64,000 bases of DNA from Sesamum alatum (GCA_034509735.1 JACGWO010000011.1:24474979-24538978), one strand, 5' to 3'. Shown: positions 11,727 to 23,774, counted from the stretch's first letter. Numbers and translations: made by a program. The notes: a model not told the origin generated them from the letters alone.

Positions 11727-14700
11727 GTTCAATTTTGACCAAATACTTTTTTTTGGTGTTTTTGAATTTTTTAATTACCAAGAAAAAATCTCATTTGGTT
11801 AAAAATATTATTTGTTTTTAATATATTAACTATTTATTTTGTATTTATCCATAATCTTATCTCCAAGATTATACAAAAAAATGATTGTCAAGAAAAAAAA
11901 TCTTATTGGTTAGAAACATCATCGATTTTAATATGTTAAATATTTATTTTGTATTTATCCAAAAACTTATATACAAGATTATAATTGAATTTTTTATTAT
12001 AAAAAAATCTAATTGGTTGGAAACATTATCTTTTAATATATTAAATATTATTTTATATTTATCCAAATCATATCTCCAAAATTATGATACTATTTTAATT
12101 TGTATTTTATCTTAAATCATTACCTAATGATCATGGTCCCCATCACATTTGTATTAAATGCTCTGCATCTCCAATTCATTGATTTCAAAATTTAACACTC
12201 CGTATACTTAATTTTTCTCATTGCTTTTTCTATGGTTGCAGTGACATCTTACACTTTTTTATGGTATTAAATTTTCTTTTCTACTCCATGATCTTTCAGT
12301 TACGTTAATCTTCATCCCTTACTCATATACTTATGTCTATTAAACAATATTTATTTATCGTTTACACTCATCTCATATTGCTAAACTGATGTTTTACTCT
12401 TTATCATGATGTCGTTATATCTTTTATGATACTTAAAATATTGAAATAATAATCTGTACCATTTTCTTATGTTTTCTTTATTAAATTATAATGATAATAT
12501 TTATTCCTCTTATGGTGTTAATTTTCATATTTCTATATATGGTGATTGCTTGATTTGTTTTTCTACAAGAAGGAATAGATTTATTTGGTGTTAATGATAA
12601 ATATTATTTTTTTTAACATTTATTTGTATTATTCTACTTAATTTATCATTTAGTTCTTATTTTTGTTTAAATATTTACTCTTTTCTATCTTTTATACACC
12701 AATTTTTTTGTTTCTACATATTATGGTTTCATCCATTAATTTTGTTTTTTATAGTTTACTTTCATTCTTTTTTTTTCATATTTCATATTTTTTAGTTTTG
12801 TTTTTCTACAAGAATGAACAAATTGTTTAGCGATAATGGGTATTATATTTCATTTAATATTTATTCTGCTTAATCTACTATTTAGTCTTTATTTCGATTG
12901 AAATGTCTATCCTTTGTTTATTTTATGCACCAATTTTATGCATATATATATATATTTATATATATATTATCATCTTTTCAATTTTTAATCTACACTTTAA
13001 TTTTATTATTCTTTTTCAAACTTCATTTTTTTACAAGAAGGAACATATTTTTTTAGTGTTAATAGGTACATATTTATTTCTTTGTATGATATTCTACTTA
13101 ATTCATCTGACATTTAGTTTTTATTTCTATTTAAAATTTACCTTTTTGTATACTTTTATACACCATTATATATATTATAGTTTCATCAATTAAACTATTA
13201 GTTTAAGTTTAATTGTTGTTCTTTTTCAGATTTCATTTTTTTGTTTACTACTTATGATGCTTTACAAAATGGAAAGGATGATCATATTAGTTTCCCGAGC
13301 TATGTAAATATGATCCTACTAAATCTATGATCATATGGTTTGTAAAATTTTTACATTTTCATGTAAATATATGTATTTTCATGTGTGTGTAATTCGAGCT
13401 GTTTTCAGAAACAGTCCACACGGTTGTTTGATTTTTTTTTCTTCTTTTGTATATTTTAATTTAATCAAAAAATTTGTAGAGATATGTTGAATTAATAATA
13501 AATATAGAGGTTAATTCAATAAAATTTTAAAATTAAATTTTTAACTATTTTTATTTATTGATAGTAAAACTATTATAAAATTTCTTTTTGAACTTTGAGA
13601 TATTAAATCATTTTAGTTCATTGTACTTAACAATTAAAATTATCACTAATAATATATTAAATCTTTGATATATTTATTTGCATTTTCGGAATATTCAAAT
13701 AAATATCGTTTTTTGATATTTTAATTCTATAAATGAGTGACCATCAAAATATTCAACTAACATGCAACACATGAACTATAGAATAATTAATTACTTGAGT
13801 TTTTATGAAAATAAAGTTTCATATTTTATCCTTCAAAAGTCATTATCAGACATATTAACCGCCGTTTATACAGTGTTATGTTGCTTCTAAAAATCCCAAA
13901 AATTGAATAGAGAGTAGTATGGTTTGCAAATTACTCGAAGGATATATCATATTAATACGGCCCATTTGTTCTTTGTTTTGTTAAAACTTAGTAGTTATAA
14001 TTGACTACTTATACATTTTAATTTATTTTGTATTTTAAATTTTGGCATATTTTATCTTTTATTATTATAGTCTTTTTTCCTCTTGCTAACCATTTTTTAT
14101 TAATGTATTCAGGCTTCTAGAAAAGTGTATGATAAATATTTGTTGTTTTAATTGTTAAATTATTTTTGTTCAACTCATTCTTTTGTTTTCACATTAATCT
14201 TTCATCTTTTAGGATTTCTTTGCGCTGATGAAAGTGTTTTATTCTCAGGGTCGGTGATAATGTTGCTGTATTTCTGATTTTATAAAATTTAGTCATTTAT
14301 GTTTATTTGTTATTATTTTATTTTATCATTCATGATAACTAATTTACTCCTTATCTTTTTCGTTCAAATGATGAAATGATAATGGGATTTTAAAATTATT
14401 TAAAATTATTTTTTCTTTTTATCGTCCATCTTTTTTTTAACCATTTTAGTTATTTTTCTTATAACTCATTAAAAGTAAGTTTTTATTTTTTCTTTATATA
14501 TATATTTTTAATATGGAAGATCATTTTAGGGTTCTCTATGTTAATATGGTTTTTTTATGGAAGATGAACTATATAATACGAACAATATATTTAACTAATT
14601 TTTTTATTTTTTATATTTTTATATAGGGTTGAATATATGTAAAAATATATATATATATATAATAGAATATTGTAACTGTTTGAAAATAATCCTCATGTTG

Positions 14701-14920
14701 TACAAATTTTAGTAAGTAGAAATGTATTGTATATGTAGGAAATATCTTTGTCAATAATAATAAAAATAGATTAAAAATTCAAAACTACTATATTTTACCT
14801 ATTAAAAATGAAATTTTAATTTTACGTAAAAGATCTTTATAGCATAATGTATTATAAAAATATTATTTAACTGAAAAAAGAAAAAATATATAACCGTGCA
14901 TAGCACGGGGTCTACGCTAG
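11727..14920 (+). mobile_element. Helitron-like B-type unit, plus orientation
   Basis: This is the best-preserved 3' end in the window. CCGTGC (14894-14899), ATA and GCACGG (14903-14908) form a perfect 6-bp stem, followed nine bases later by CTAG (14917-14920) and T. The body is an inverted copy of 1887-4535, including both internal tandem arrays (about 11780-12115 and 12540-13240). The 5' side begins at a TA-rich junction near 11705-11726, back to back with the minus-oriented units. No RepHel coding is seen. Confidence 0.7.
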
Positions 14921-17900
14921 TAGATATATATAGCAAAATGATAGTTGACCACAATTAAGCTGATTTTGACTCAATTCTCAATTCTTAGAATTTTGAGTTT
15001 TTTAATTGTCAAGGAAAATTCTCATTGGTTAGAAGATCTCATCTATTTTAAATTTAAATTAAATTTGTATTTATGTAAAAACAAATCCTATATTCAAAAT
15101 TAGTGTTTATCTATACTAGATTCCACATTCACAATTAGGATACTCATCCAATCCATATATATTTTAAATAAATTCAAAATTAGAATTAAATATCCATCCA
15201 AAAAAAATTATGTATCTTATCAACAATTATTATTTTTTATTTTAATCATATACTTTTCATTCATGCACCAAACTTATAAAAATTTCCTACTATATGCAGC
15301 AAATTTTTAATTTAGGGAGTCATTTAATCTAGTCTTAATTATTTTTTCAAAGAAATATAATTAATTCCATTATTATTACATGAATATTATTAAAATAAAT
15401 AAAAAACCTATATAGACGAAACTCAAGCAAAAATTATCATCTGTTGTGCTTGGATTTATAGTGATGAAGGTATAAATCTTAAATTCTTAATAATTATTTT
15501 TTTGTATTTATTTGGATAATTTCATATTACAAAGAATTTCGAAGCTTATATTAACTATGTTTTATGGAGCCATTACAATTATAATTTTCAAATATTTCTT
15601 TACACTGGGTTATTTTAATTTTTTTTAGTTCTTCTTCATAATTATTTTGTCTTTTTTTGTGTTTTACATGTATTTCGTAGATAGTATATTTTTCATTAAT
15701 GTAAAAGACAACTTGATATAGTAGTGCTGGCTTCTTTTCCTGATGCATTACCAAACAGTTTTTTCTCTTTTCGTTTTTGTTGCCCAATTTCAAGTCTCTT
15801 ATGTATTTTTCTATGTGTTTTGATTAATCTTATTTTGATGTTTTGTTTTGCGAATCTACCGTGAAGTGTTCTTCTTTACTTCTTAAAGTTTTATGATTTT
15901 ATAAGTTTTGTATTTGTTATTATTAATTCCGAAGTATTTACTTGAACTTTTTTTTTTTTAATTTTATTTTGTAGTTATCTTTTAGCTTTCATATTCCATT
16001 AATTGCTTTTGTTTGTTTCATCGATTAATAATTTTTATTTAAATATTTACATTTAGCTACAATAATTCATTCGTATTATTTCAATTAAATAGTCATGATT
16101 TCTTACTTATTCACTATTGAATATATAATTTTATCTAATAATAATTCATAAACATCTATCCTTTTTCGCAATTACTATCAGAAAAATCAATTGAAAATTT
16201 GCATTTGTTGCCTTCTTTTCCAGTGTGGAATTTGGACCTGAATTTTTCGCTTAAATTAGTTTGTATGTTTTTATTTGTACTAAAGTTCTTCAAATTTTTA
16301 AGTTATCCAGCAATATTTTATTTATTAAATTTCACGTTTATTTATTTAAAACTCTTATTGAATGATATGTATAGAGACTTAGAACTTTTGTGATATTTTC
16401 TCCACCAATTTTCTTCACCCATGTTAGTATTCAACAATGTTTATAATAACTCCAATTAATTTTTCATTCCAATCTCTTATTTTCTTATCATAAACTACAT
16501 ATATCTACATATACATACATATATTTATTTATTTATACTCTCACTGAATTATTAATTCATAATTTCAAAATTCTCTTAATTATGCTTTATACATTTTTAT
16601 TGTTTTTTCTCTTCAACTTGAATTTGATTTCATCTGGAGATATTTTTTTTTTTATTTGGATAACTCTAACTTTATTTAATGACAAGGGAGAATTTATTTA
16701 TTCATCTTCATTTCATTGTTTTGTGCTTAGAATAAGTTTTCAATTTTATTTTACTTTTATTTATTGCCATTAGTTTTGCCGTTTCTTTTCCTATATGCTT
16801 TATTACTTAAAACATATTTACTTGAAAAAAGCTAAGTATTTCTTAATGTATTATTTTGGGATAAATGCAATTTTGGTGCCGAAACATTGCCATCAAAGCA
16901 GTTTTGGTCCCAAACTTTTTGAGGTTGCACTATTAGTCTTCAAACATTCATTTTTTAAGCACTTTCAGTTGTCTTTCCGTTATATTGGCCGTTATACTTG
17001 ACGAAAAATTCATTTTTCTTGTAAAAGAAAAAATTGTTTTACTTCTATTTTTGCTATTTTTCAACTTTTAGTCAAACACACTTATTTTTTTTTTACTTTT
17101 CTTCAAACTTAAAGAGATAAAAAATCAAAAAAAATATTGAATTTAAGCAACAAATTTGCTACATAATCTTCAAAAATGTTAACAATAATCTATTTGTGTA
17201 TAATACAAAATCTAAAACATGTGCAAAGCAAATAGATTATTGAATTTTAGGTATTGTATTATACACAAAATAGATTATTGTTAAATTTTGTAAAGATTAT
17301 ATAGCAAATTTATTGCTTAAATTCAATATTTTTTTGGTTTTTTATCTCTTTAAATTTGAAAAAAAAAATGAAAAAAGTAAGTGTATAGACTAAAAGTTGA
17401 AAAATAGCACAAAGTAGGAGTAAAATAATATTTTTTTTAAAAAAAATGAATTTCCCGTCAAGTATAATGGTCAATATAACGGAAGGACTGAAAGTGCTTA
17501 AAATATAAATGTTTGAGGACTAATAGTGCAACCTCAAAAAATTTGAGGACCAAAACTATTTTAGTGGCAATGTTGAGGGACCAAAATTTCATTTACCCCT
17601 ATTATTTTAGTAGAAATTTGCTAATTATATCATAGAATAGATATGATAGTATATATCTTTTATAAAATATATTTAAATATCAATACTTTTATTTTACTAA
17701 AACTATATTAATTGAATATGGAAATATATATTGTGTTGAAACTTATACAATTTTCTTAATATCTAAAAATATGATAATAATCTATGATTATTTTCAAAAT
17801 ATTTAATTTATAAATTTAGTAACGAATTCAATATTGAGTTTGTACTACAACTACTATGTAGAGAAAAACAATCATTAAAATATGACACAACTTTGTATAA

Positions 17901-17962
17901 CTCAAAATTTCTAAAAATATAGAGTTTATAAATTTTCGTGTATAGCACGGGATTCATGCTAT
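14921..17962 (+). mobile_element. Helitron-like A-type unit, plus orientation, with foldback insertion
   Basis: The unit follows directly, head to tail, after the CTAG of the previous one. It is the inverted counterpart of 1-1886 plus 4536-4888. Its 3' end has a CGTG/CACG hairpin (17937-17949) and a degenerate CTAT (17959-17962) in place of CTAG. Sequence to the right of 17962 is not part of the array. An unrelated 742-bp palindromic element (16858-17599) interrupts it. The minus-strand ORF 15551-15793 and plus-strand ORF 16199-16393 are the counterparts of the short ORFs in the left-hand A units. Confidence 0.65.
16858..17599. mobile_element. Foldback MULE-type MITE with 9-bp target duplication
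   Basis: The element is one long imperfect palindrome. The left tip GGGATAAATGCAATTTTGGT pairs with the right tip ACCAAAATTTCATTTACCCC, and complementarity continues almost to the middle (about 17200-17230). TATTATTTT stands on both sides (16849-16857 and 17600-17608), a 9-bp duplication typical of Mutator-like elements. The related unit at 4536-8135 has the same site once (4889-4897, opposite strand) with no insertion, which proves both the boundaries and the target duplication. There is no coding capacity. Confidence 0.85.
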
Positions 17963-18260
17963 TATATAGATATATAATATCATTTTTATGCACGCAACAT
18001 ATGTATGTTAAATGAAATAAAAGATAAAATCGAATTTGTAACAGAAAATTAAATACACTCTCAAAGGAATTTGACACCAAGAACCAAAACAACCTTAAAT
18101 CTTCCAGGGGCAATCTTATCATTTCACTTGATGAGTTGGATAGTTTAATGGGCTGTTCACCTGTGTGGATCATTTCAATTTGATTCTTGAATGTTCCAAC
18201 AAGGGCCCAATTTAGATTACGGTGTACAATACCTTGCAAACATTTCCCTTTTTAAAAATA
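17963..18260. other. Host flank between Helitron array and next MITE
   Basis: About 300 bp with no identifiable gene. The part around 18060-18240 is less AT-rich, and its minus strand is open for 143 codons (17808-18239), but that frame starts inside the Helitron and resembles nothing I know. The TTTAAAAATA at 18251-18260 may be the left target repeat of the next element. Confidence 0.3.
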
Positions 18261-18708
18261 GAGTAAATTATAGCTATAATGAGGTTTGACATAATTATAA
18301 ATATTTGATCGTTGTTTGAAAAATTATAAATACCTTCTGAGGTTTGTATCCGTACAACAAATAACTCGTTTTCATCCATTTTTATGGGTGAACTGACCAA
18401 AATGTCCTTTTGCACTAAATTATTTTTTATTTAATTCTTAATTTTTTTGGACTATAATGCGCAGAGAGAGGTTTCTTAAGTCTTTTTTTACATAGAGGAG
18501 CAATAATGTAATTTAACTCGACTGATGTTTCTACAATTTTAATAAAAATTCAAGGGTAAAATGATTAATTTTAGACATTTGGTTAAAAATTATAAACCTC
18601 TTGCCAGCTGGCAATTATTAACATGAAAAGTGGGGGATATCTATAATTTTTTATATATAAAGAGAATATTTCTAATTATAACAAATTTAAAAAAAATAGC
18701 TGTAATTC
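18261..18708. mobile_element. MITE immediately upstream of CURT1A
   Basis: The tips GAGTAAATTATAGCTA and (inverted) GAATTACAGCTA form short TIRs. TTTAAAAATA occurs at 18251-18260 and 18712-18721, near both ends. Just inside the left tip is the motif TTTGACATAATTATAAATA, which recurs at about 47609. A related arrangement occurs in the element at 21959-22376, so all three belong to one family. The right tip lies about 380 bp before the CURT1A start codon. It contains TATATATAAAG at 18652-18662, which could serve as a TATA box. Confidence 0.6.
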
Positions 18709-18848
18709 TTTTTTAAAAATAAAAAATAAAAAAGATAAAAGCAGCAACAACAAAGAAAATACAAGAATCGGGAATCAAATAGAGTGGGAAATTCGGAAAG
18801 CAAGATTTTCAAGATAGAGAATCGACCAATTAGGAAGCCCCAACCTTC

Positions 18849-18854
18849 CACGTG
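18849..18854 (+). promoter_or_regulatory. G-box CACGTG upstream of CURT1A
   Basis: A palindromic CACGTG lies 233 bp before the start codon, in the context TTCCACGTGTCAAC. G-boxes bind bZIP and bHLH (HY5/PIF) factors in light-regulated photosynthesis genes, which suits this gene. It is unclear whether it lies in the promoter or in the 5' leader. Confidence 0.4.
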
Positions 18855-19086
18855 TCAACAGCTGAGATCATCTGCGCATTGACCCAACAAATTATTGTGG
18901 ATAGCAAGAAGAAAGTTTTGCTCAAAAAAGGGTCTTTTGCAGAAGAGAGGATTTCCATTTTCTTGATTCACAAGAGATCAGAGAAGAAACTGAGGCTAAG
19001 CTCAATAGCACAAGACTCCAAAACTCTTGTTAATTTTACCTTTTTCTTGAAATCCCATTTCGTTTGTTTGCTTTGTCAGCCAAGAA

Positions 19087-21441
19087 ATGGCAGCGGCAGC
19101 TTCCACTTCCATGGCGGCCACCGCCGTCTTGATGCACCGCCTCCCCGCCACCACCAAACACGCCGTCGTCTTCTCTCCCTTGCCTAACCGTCCTTCCCTT
19201 TCCTCCATTCCATTGAAGCAGCTCAAAGGTACGATCTTTTTCATTTTCCCCTTTTCTAAGTCTTGGGATTAATCTACTCACCCAACCCAACTTTTGCAGT
19301 TCATCCCATTGACAAAGTTAAGCTTTTTGACCTGTAAAATGGTGGGCTTGCACTGATTATAAGAATCTTTCAACTCTTTTATTGGTTTCCTATCTTAGAT
19401 TTTTTTCATTGTTTAGTTGAGTTCTTGATTGTATTGGGATGAAGTTAGATTCTCGTTAGGTATAAATGTAGTACATGATTAATGTGTTGCATAAATTTGA
19501 TGCTGTCAATTAAAGTTACTAGTTTTTCTTAGGATTTACTAGGGTTAAGTGTCCAATTTTGCCTTCTGCAATCAGTCAGAGTTTCCGAAACTATTATATT
19601 TGGGTGTGATGAAAGCAGTTTGCAGTAGTGCGAGGCAAGATGTTTCTGGGAAGCCGTTGAATACGGAAGCTCGTAAAATCTTGTAAAATTGAAGCTTATT
19701 CGAAGTTACAGTAAGTTGAGCTAAGTGGTTATTGTTCCAGTCATGTAGGAAGTATTGGTGCTTGAGGATTGGGGATAAGTATATTTGGGCTTGTTCTCTT
19801 GTCCGATCTGTTTTGCCTTGGATTGTGGTCTAGCCAGGATACTTGAGAAATGTCGGTCGTCTGTAATGAGTGTAAAGTTTGACTCTTGCTTAAATTTGTC
19901 GTTATACGTTGTTTTCGTTCTCATGGATAGGGAAATGAGTGAAAGTTGAATTCTTGAACATCTGAAAAGTTTGAGTTTTCGTGTTACATTTATAATTTTC
20001 AAGAGTTCAGTAACTGTGAAGATTACGTATGATCAGTCCGAAGTATGATGCGTGTGATAAACCCCTGTTAGCCCAATTTTTGAGGGGGATGACTCGTTTC
20101 CACTTTCTTGCTGGAGTTATGAGTTATATTAATCACCCTCGTTGACATCTTCTTACTATTCCGGATACCACAAATCTGGATATAGCAAGTCTTACTATGA
20201 AACATGTTTTCACTTGGTAAGCATGTAAGATGTAAATGACTGGTAAGAAAGACTGCAATATTAATTCTTTCAGATAGATTGCTGCAAACAGGATAAAGCA
20301 TTCTCATTAGATCTCTTTAAATTCATGTCGGTTTCTTTATAAATCCTGTCGTTTGGAATGAACTGAATGACACATGTCCTACGACAACTATTACGTGTAA
20401 TTTTGTGCTTATTTTGGTTGGTATTGGATTGAAACAGCACCCAGCAGGTCTGCTCAGCTCCTGGTCAAGGCTTCTTCATCAGACGACACACCTATCGATG
20501 CCAATGAATTGTTCACAGACCTAAAGGAAAAGGTACCTATGCTCAAATTTGTGGAGGAAATGGAAGCTTTTTTCCTGTATTTTATAATACTCAAGTATTT
20601 TTCGTTCTTGCTATTTGCGCGATTCATCTCTTGCTGTCATGTTTTATAGTGGGATGCTGTTGAAAACAAGTCTACGGTACTTATTTATGGAGGCGGTGCA
20701 GTTGTAGCAGTTTGGTTGGCTTCTGTAGTCGTCGGTGCAATCAACTCAGTCCCTTTGGTAGGTTTCTTGAAAAAATTAGTCGTCCGTCATATATTACCTC
20801 ACCCCCACCCCCAATTTTTCGGTCAGTAAGCACACATCTGATGAAAATAACTCTTTCGTTGTGTTGTCTCTGACTAACGCGAGACACTATTTCCATAAAT
20901 CTATTTCAGCTTCCGAAGATCATGGAGTTGGTTGGACTTGGATACACAGGGTGGTTTGTATACCGTTACCTTCTTTTCAAGGTATGATTTCTAGTCTACT
21001 CTGTGTTACATGTAATTTGTAATGCATCTAATCAATGGAGTGTCTTAGGCCTAGCTTGTCTCGTTTCCTGTAATTGTTGCGCAAATTTGAGCAGAAACTC
21101 CTCGTACCCGTTATTGCATCTGCAAAAATGCTTTTAGAACTTTGTCCAAAGACCTATCGCTCGACTCTTTCTGAAACCTTACCATATAAATTGATGTAAC
21201 ATTGTTGTCAACAGTTTTCAAAGTTTTAGCTACACAACTAACATTTTGACATATAAAAGCAAGATTTGTTATAACAAATGTGTCCGAAGAGTTTCTTTGC
21301 ATTGAATCCATGGATGAGTAAGAAATACATTACCTGTAGATACTGTCTTCTGATAAGTCGTATTCTGTCTTGCAGTCGAGTAGAAAAGAACTTGCAACAG
21401 ACATCGAAGCAATAAAAAAGAAGATTGCTGGAACTGAATAA
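19087..21441 (+). CDS. CURT1A: CURVATURE THYLAKOID 1A-like chloroplast protein
   Basis: CURT1 proteins oligomerise in the thylakoid membrane and bend it at grana margins, setting grana size. Five exons with GT/AG borders give a 160-residue protein: 19087-19228, 20438-20532, 20650-20757, 20910-20981 and 21376-21441. Residues 1 to about 58 are rich in Ala/Ser/Thr/Pro and look like a transit peptide. The mature part has an acidic helix (NELFTDLKEK), a first membrane span at about 88-110 (IYGGGAVVAVWL), a second at about 119-137 (MELVGLGYTGWFVYRYLLFK) and a charged C-terminal helix (SSRKELATDIEAIKKKIAG). These blocks match Arabidopsis CURT1A closely and fit CURT1B less well. The length is normal for the family (Arabidopsis about 164). 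I chose the first ATG because it precedes the transit peptide and no upstream in-frame extension is needed. The gene appears intact, and intron 1 is long (1209 bp). Confidence 0.93.
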
Positions 21442-21958
21442 ATGCATGCAGTCAGGCGCCAAAAATCCTCCCGTATTCATCTCAACCTCCCCGTCGAGCT
21501 TACCTACACGTATATTCTGCATAAGCGGCATCTTTCTGGTGTTTGTAATGTAGAATAGATTACGCTTGTGTCTTTTACCCTTCAATTTGTTATTCGAATG
21601 ATGTTTCAGCAATCGATGCGAACGGCTTCCACTGGATTCTGTTCATGTTTATAAAATCCCACTTCTGTTTCAAGTTCTATCAGCCTTGCATCTGCAGTTC
21701 AGACAGGAACTGGAGTTGTTTCAGTCTTCCATCATGGGAAGATCATAGTTCTTTCATCCTTGTATTGTGGTACAACATTTTAATCAGTCTAGTTTGGATT
21801 CTTGAGGGTCATTAGAGAACAGCAGCATCACATTTCTGACATGCATACAACTTCTCGGCAACTTACCTGTTTGTCTGTGTTTTCATTTTCAGTTTTCAGT
21901 GTGTTTTGTCAATTTTGTATAAGTTTCGAGGGAATAAGAATGTGTTTTTATTAGTTAA
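21442..21958 (+). other. Presumed 3' UTR and downstream flank of CURT1A
   Basis: No ORF of note. The sequence is moderately GC-rich compared with the flanking transposons, as expected of a transcribed 3' region. There is no single clear polyadenylation signal. ATTAGTTAA at 21950-21958 is the probable left target repeat of the next element. Confidence 0.4.
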
Positions 21959-22376
21959 GGTAAATTGTAGTCACCTCTTGAAAAATTTTCATAATTACTA
22001 ATACCTTCTCATTGTTTGAGAATTATAAATACCTCGTTGATCTTAACGTCCCTCTAACATGAGTTTATGTTAGCCTTTGTTAGTTTTTCATCTCATTTTT
22101 GTGGTGAATTGCCAAGAATGCTCTTTTGGGTTATAAGTTATAATTTTATATATTTTTTAGAATTTTTTAAAATATTTTTATGTACTAATATTCTCTATAG
22201 ATTATTTATTTTACCCACCTTTAAATTTTTTTGCATCTTTTCAAATATTTTTTTAAAAATTAAAAATTTTAACAAGGGTAAAATAGTATTTATAAAAACT
22301 CCATAAAAGGACTATATAATTATATTCTATTTTAGGGGGTATGTCAAACTTTAGGGGAGGTAGCTGTAATTTACCC
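21959..22376. mobile_element. 418-bp MITE downstream of CURT1A
   Basis: The tips GGTAAATTGTAGTCACCTC and (inverted) GGGTAAATTACAGCTACCTC are complementary. An imperfect 9-bp direct repeat flanks it, ATTAGTTAA (21950-21958) and ATTAATTAT (22377-22385), consistent with a Mutator-type element. Interior landmarks such as GAGAATTATAAATACC relate it to the element upstream of CURT1A. The plus-strand ORF 22067-22306 lies inside and is not considered a gene. Confidence 0.65.
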
Positions 22377-22640
22377 ATTAATTATGAAATTGTGTCTTTT
22401 ATTGAACTGTAATAGCAAATCAATATATTTTCAACGAGAATACGTATAAATAAATGTATTTTTACTTCTTTCAAAAATTAAAAACTGGAAATAAAAATAT
22501 GAACAGATAGGCCTTTGTATTTTGAAGATAGTGCTTTCTCTTTTCTTTCTTTTTTTTTTTTTTTTTTCCTTCTTCCATAAATTTGAAGAATTTGGCACAC
22601 GATTTGATATTATTCATATTAACACGTGTATGGTATTCAT
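22377..22640. other. AT-rich spacer with poly-T tract
   Basis: No gene seen. A pyrimidine run with an uninterrupted stretch of about 18 T lies around 22541-22575. Nothing else is recognisable. Confidence 0.4.
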
Positions 22641-23330
22641 ATCATTATGAAGTTATATTATTCTAAAGAGGAGCACGTCAATTACATATTAGTGTGAGAC
22701 AATACAAGATCTCATTGATCGGCCATCTTTGGAAAGCTCACACTTAGACCGCTTCCAATACCAATATAGGCATAAAAAAGCCGAGGGGCATATTAATCCT
22801 TTGAATCGACATAGCGAAAGGGTATATTCTGACGGAAATTAGAAAAGTAATCAGCAGAGTCAATGAGAATCGGATTGTGATCCGAGTGTGTTCTAGGCAG
22901 AACCACAACATGGGCTTCAGGGAATTTTAGTTTCCAGTTTTCCAGTCGGCATTCGAAACTGCCCTATTCTCTCGTAAGCCATGACCATGGACCAAAGTCA
23001 ATTTTAAGTCTAGCTACTTGACGAAAAGAGAGGAAAGGGCAAGCTATAGCGGATCTACTGGCCGAGTACCCGGTCGAGGACTCGACTGACCTATTCTATT
23101 GGTGGAGCTGCCTCACTTCGTCCTGGAGATGGTAGTACTGAAATAAGGTCCCTCTTTTAGTAGACTCAGCTATGAATATGAATGAAGAAATGAATGCCGG
23201 GCTCTTTATTTCACTGCTAACCCCAAGAAGTTTCTTAATGCTGATACTTTCTCTTTCGTCGAGCCCCGAGCTTGTGGTCCTCCTTTGAGTGTAGATTCAA
23301 TTGGATGAATCTTAATTAGTTATTTTGTTT
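22640..23330. other. Orphan, less AT-rich segment; possible organellar insert
   Basis: Base composition is clearly less AT-rich than on the left. The plus strand around 23038-23105 reads KGQAIADLLAEYPVED, reminiscent of the RNase H/integrase linker of Ty3/gypsy polyproteins, but the frame is short and surrounded by stops. The style of the rest is reminiscent of plant mitochondrial intergenic DNA, which often carries gypsy remnants. Mitochondrial DNA transferred to the nucleus is one explanation and an old gypsy fragment is another. Neither is proven. Confidence 0.3.
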
Positions 23331-23361
23331 GGAATTTCATGTACATATATGATTTGGGTTC

Positions 23362-23774
23362 TGGTATGCGATCCCCTGAAGGTCATCAGTCGCGGTCTCC
23401 AAGCGATCTCCCAGATAGTACGTGGTACTTGAGAAGAGAACGCACGCGCAGGCTAGCCAGGATGATCCCCGACGAAAACCCTCCGATACTTAAATCTGCC
23501 CAACTCGAGATGATAGATATGCAATTTGGAGAAGTAAACGCGGTAGAATTAATAAATGAGTCTTACCATAAATGCAGTGGAATGAGAGTATTTATAGGAC
23601 CAAGTGTCCCCACTTGCCTAGTCCACGTAGCATCATTTCACTGCCTGGACTGTCAGAATCCACAACCTAGATTTTGTGTTGTTAACACGCGGGTCTTGGG
23701 CTGAATTGGTGATTTGGGCCTGTTTCTAAGATAACCAGGCCCATTTACCTGGTACTTATGATGTACCCCTATCA
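23362..23774 (-). repeat. 3' LTR of the gypsy element
   Basis: The LTR starts TGGTATGCGATCCCC and ends GATGTACCCCTATCA on the plus strand. It aligns with 35351-35468 plus 42597-42953. This copy lacks about 60 bp present in the other LTR (around 42800-42860, a GC-rich GGTCGTCGGGCCGGGTCG stretch). The plus-strand ORF 23339-23704 is a by-product. Confidence 0.8.

Noticed and set aside
1..17962. tRNA or other RNA genes in the AT-rich region
   Set aside because: No cloverleaf-like A and B box pair or GC-rich structured stretch was seen apart from the Helitron hairpins.
17808..18239. 143-codon minus-strand ORF beside the Helitron array
   Set aside because: It spans the Helitron end and host flank, resembles no family I know, and is of a length expected by chance in such DNA.
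19002..19290. Minus-strand ORFs over CURT1A exon 1
   Set aside because: Antisense to a well-supported coding exon; GC-rich transit-peptide codons keep the opposite frame open.
23339..23704. 121-codon ORF on the plus strand
   Set aside because: It lies in the gypsy LTR; the same DNA recurs at 35351 and 42597, so it is LTR sequence and not a gene.
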